From assembly GCA_964406575.1 (NCBI GenBank), contig CAYOSH010000008.1, positions 1-64,000 of the forward strand: a stretch of DNA of 64,000 bases. The letters are read 5' to 3'. The notes below the pieces were generated by a model that did no database searches, had not been told where the DNA came from, and worked only from the letters and a program-made list of their open reading frames with translations. A program made the translations under genes and the position numbers. Shown here one piece after another: positions 63,483-64,000 of the stretch; the first letter of the stretch is position 1, and each line of letters begins with the position of its first letter. The DNA is from WTAW01 sp964406575. Lineage in GTDB: Bacteria > Acidobacteriota > Aminicenantia > Aminicenantales > Aminicenantaceae.

Positions 63483-64000
63483 ATGATTGTCTTCACAGAT
63501 GATAGAGCATACGCAGAGTCTCTCTTCCCGGGTAAGAAGCCCTGGTCACTTTCTGCGCCTTCATCTGCAGACCCAAATCTGAGCCAGCTGATCAGCCGAC
63601 TGTATCGCTGCAAAATAGTCTACACGAGAGCGAGTCGTGTGCACCCTAGGTGGACTTATGCCCTTGCCGTCAGCCATGCACCGTCATCTCATTTTGATCA
63701 TCTGATTGCTTTGAGCCGAAACAATGTCAAATTGCCCGACGGGACTCTGTGTCTTGCTGCATTAGGGCGGAAATTCCATGGGCAGAGAAAGCGCTCGTGG
63801 TCTGCAATGGAAGGCAATATCCATTTATCGGTCTACCTCTCTCCTTATAAGGTCATCAAAAACTTCTATACAGGATTTCCTGTCCTGGTCGCGGTTTCCC
63901 TGATCGAGACGCTGGATGCATTCAAAAGTCTGAAAGGCCGGGCCATGATTAAATGGGTGAACGATATCCTTATCAATGGGGCGAAAGTCGCGGGCTTCTT
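63483..64000 (+). CDS. birA: Biotin-protein ligase, N-terminal part (runs off window edge)
   Basis: The frame is open from ATG 63483 to the window end (172 codons). Catalytic-domain motifs of biotin-protein ligase: RASR near 51, GRKFHGQRKRSW with Gly95 (biotin/AMP loop, normally GRGRxxxxW) and KWVNDILINGAKVAGF starting at Lys157. The enzyme attaches biotin to carboxylase subunits. There is no winged helix, so it is not a BirA-type repressor. The region before residue 50 does not match the usual short form and may be an N-terminal extension. No good ribosome site is seen, so the start is uncertain. Confidence 0.83.
   Translation, partial: MIVFTDDRAYAESLFPGKKPWSLSAPSSADPNLSQLISRLYRCKIVYTRASRVHPRWTYALAVSHAPSSHFDHLIALSRNNVKLPDGTLCLAALGRKFHGQRKRSWSAMEGNIHLSVYLSPYKVIKNFYTGFPVLVAVSLIETLDAFKSLKGRAMIKWVNDILINGAKVAGF

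Noticed and set aside
1..64000. Search by eye for tRNA, rRNA, CRISPR arrays, transposases and phage genes
   Set aside because: None found. A tRNA could be missed by eye; a covariance-model scan would settle it.

Overview
The window reads as part of a metagenome-assembled bacterial genome: it has a 100-base run of N that is a scaffolding artefact, and both edges cut through genes. Gene content points to the Acidobacteriota/Aminicenantes neighbourhood. There are eight MacB/FtsX-type permeases of the 'duplicated orphan permease' kind without a partner ATPase, PadR regulators placed directly upstream of three of them, and many secreted peptidases (M28, M3, M14, S9, two S41, an aspartic protease). 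This placement is an inference from gene families, not from a marker gene. No rRNA, tRNA, CRISPR array, transposase or phage module was recognised.

Layout. 1-6.9 kb: an M28 peptidase (cut by the window edge), a decayed alpha/beta hydrolase, a YncE-propeller/phosphoesterase lipoprotein, a VapBC toxin-antitoxin pair and a beta-lactamase-fold serine hydrolase. 7-26 kb: an AT-rich S41 peptidase with TPRs, a membrane methyltransferase, a TPR pseudogene, three orphan permeases, an M3 peptidase, a secreted 22-residue-repeat protein, a DinB protein and an S9 dipeptidyl peptidase. 26-42 kb: a membrane-bound STN-AraC regulator, an alpha/beta hydrolase, three padR-permease operons, an aspartic protease, a small metallopeptidase and a second toxin-antitoxin pair. 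42-49 kb: L-ribulokinase, an ABC-2 exporter pair, VOC and DUF3795 proteins, and a truncated permease pseudogene. 49-64 kb: a PD40 lipoprotein, M14 carboxypeptidase, RraA-like protein, another permease, an MFS transporter, a tricorn-like protease, a parvulin lipoprotein, a nucleotidyltransferase and the start of birA.

The most interesting signal is regulatory. Upstream of four transcription units (S41 peptidase at 7246, permeases starting at 13067 and 25698, padR-permease operon at 28867) there is the same arrangement. Two 16-bp boxes of the form TGTyC-N6-GrACA lie 5 bp apart, followed by exactly 42 bp and then a sigma-54-type -24/-12 promoter (TGGCA-N6-TTGCT or close). A decayed tandem box lies at 9703-9739, and sigma-54-like promoters without clear boxes lie before the permease starting at 56182 and before the padR at 35478. 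I read this as a sigma-54 regulon driven by an unidentified enhancer-binding protein that controls orphan permeases together with at least one secreted peptidase. Permeases with an N-terminal prefix domain are exactly the three that have padR in front.

The window also shows decay: six gene remnants were found (alpha/beta hydrolase, TPR protein, beta-lactamase-like, medium-chain dehydrogenase, an unidentified C-terminal fragment and one permease).
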